23,879 nt of DNA from Desulfobacterales bacterium. Lineage in GTDB: Bacteria; Desulfobacterota; Desulfobacteria; Desulfobacterales; RPRI01. Below the pieces are notes generated by a model. The model was not told the origin of the DNA. It saw only the letters and a list, made by a program, of their open reading frames with translations, and did not search any database. Of this stretch, positions 23,700-23,879 are shown in pieces (within the stretch, counting starts at the first letter, position 1; each line of letters begins with the position of its first letter). Where the stretch lies: the NCBI GenBank assembly GCA_030689795.1, contig JAUYEO010000196.1, forward strand, positions 1 through 23,879. Direction: 5' to 3'. Both the position numbers and the translations under genes were made by a program.

Positions 23700-23879
23700 A
23701 CTGCCTTCGGGGGGAATCGGGTTGTGAAAAATAAGTTCCTGTTCGCCATGAAGAATACCTGCCAGATTTATATTTTAGGTTATACCTATATGCGACAGAA
23801 ATTCGAAAATCGCGGCAATCGAGAAACTTGGAATCACCTTAAGATTTTTTTCATAACAGTACTCAAGCTCGGAAAAGCC
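23700..23879 (-). pseudogene. Upstream continuation of the hydratase-2 domain, interrupted by in-frame TAA
   Basis: Read on the - strand in the same frame as the 21861-23699 gene, 23879-23778 encodes GFSELEYCYEKNLKVIPSFS then IAAIFEFLSHIGIT. TAA follows at 23777-23775, then NINLAGILHGEQELIFHNPI and PPEGS run directly into the downstream product. VIPSF, ILHGEQ and the P-x-PPEG segment are the conserved order of the first hotdog of type-2 enoyl-CoA hydratases, so the stop splits one domain. No ATG, GTG or TTG lies between the TAA and 23699. The gene's true 5' end is outside the window. Nonsense mutation, sequencing error or readthrough cannot be told apart here. Confidence 0.65.

Overview
The window looks like chromosomal DNA of an anaerobic bacterium, most likely a sulfate-reducer-like Desulfobacterota (Deltaproteobacteria). 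This is an inference from four things: the density of oxygen-sensitive radical SAM genes, the rich acyl-CoA (beta-oxidation type) gene set, moderate GC content, and multidomain enzymes combining MaoC or HMG-CoA-synthase-like domains with SDR and SCP2 domains. No rRNA, tRNA, CRISPR array, transposase or phage gene was seen.

Left block (1-6078, + strand) reads as one tight operon: a flavoprotein oxidoreductase (cut by the left edge), a B12-binding radical SAM enzyme, an acyl/aryl-CoA ligase, a glycosyltransferase remnant, and an alpha/beta-hydrolase fused to a radical SAM/SPASM enzyme. The last two are damaged: the glycosyltransferase has lost its middle, and the hydrolase-radical SAM gene has two single-base frame shifts at A-runs. 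It looks like a biosynthetic operon that is decaying, or that carries assembly errors.

Middle block (about 6.1-9.6 kb) is a mosaic. A second B12-radical SAM paralogue, more GC-rich than its neighbours, is driven by a near-consensus promoter that leaves almost no leader. It is followed by a 229-bp element with 40-bp terminal inverted repeats, then by an AT-rich HemN-like radical SAM gene on the - strand. A second copy of the same promoter sequence sits at about 9.6 kb.

The 9.7-16.4 kb block (+ strand) holds a CrtI/RetSat-like flavoprotein, a large acyl-CoA dehydrogenase, a secreted CsgG/FlgO-like protein, a third B12-radical SAM protein and a hotdog thioesterase.

The right block (16.4-23.9 kb, - strand) is a fatty-acid-type degradation locus. 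It encodes a hydratase-2/SDR/SCP2 multifunctional enzyme (interrupted by an in-frame TAA and running off the right edge), a four-domain HMG-CoA-synthase-like/DUF35/SDR/SCP2 fusion, an SCP2-type thiolase and an acyl-CoA dehydrogenase. Together these could carry dehydrogenation, hydration, 3-hydroxyacyl dehydrogenation and thiolysis of an unusual, possibly branched or bulky, acyl-CoA. The most notable features are the four-domain fusion with a Gln at its predicted active-site Cys position, the duplicated SDR-SCP2 module carrying different N-terminal domains, the in-frame TAA, and the repeated promoter.
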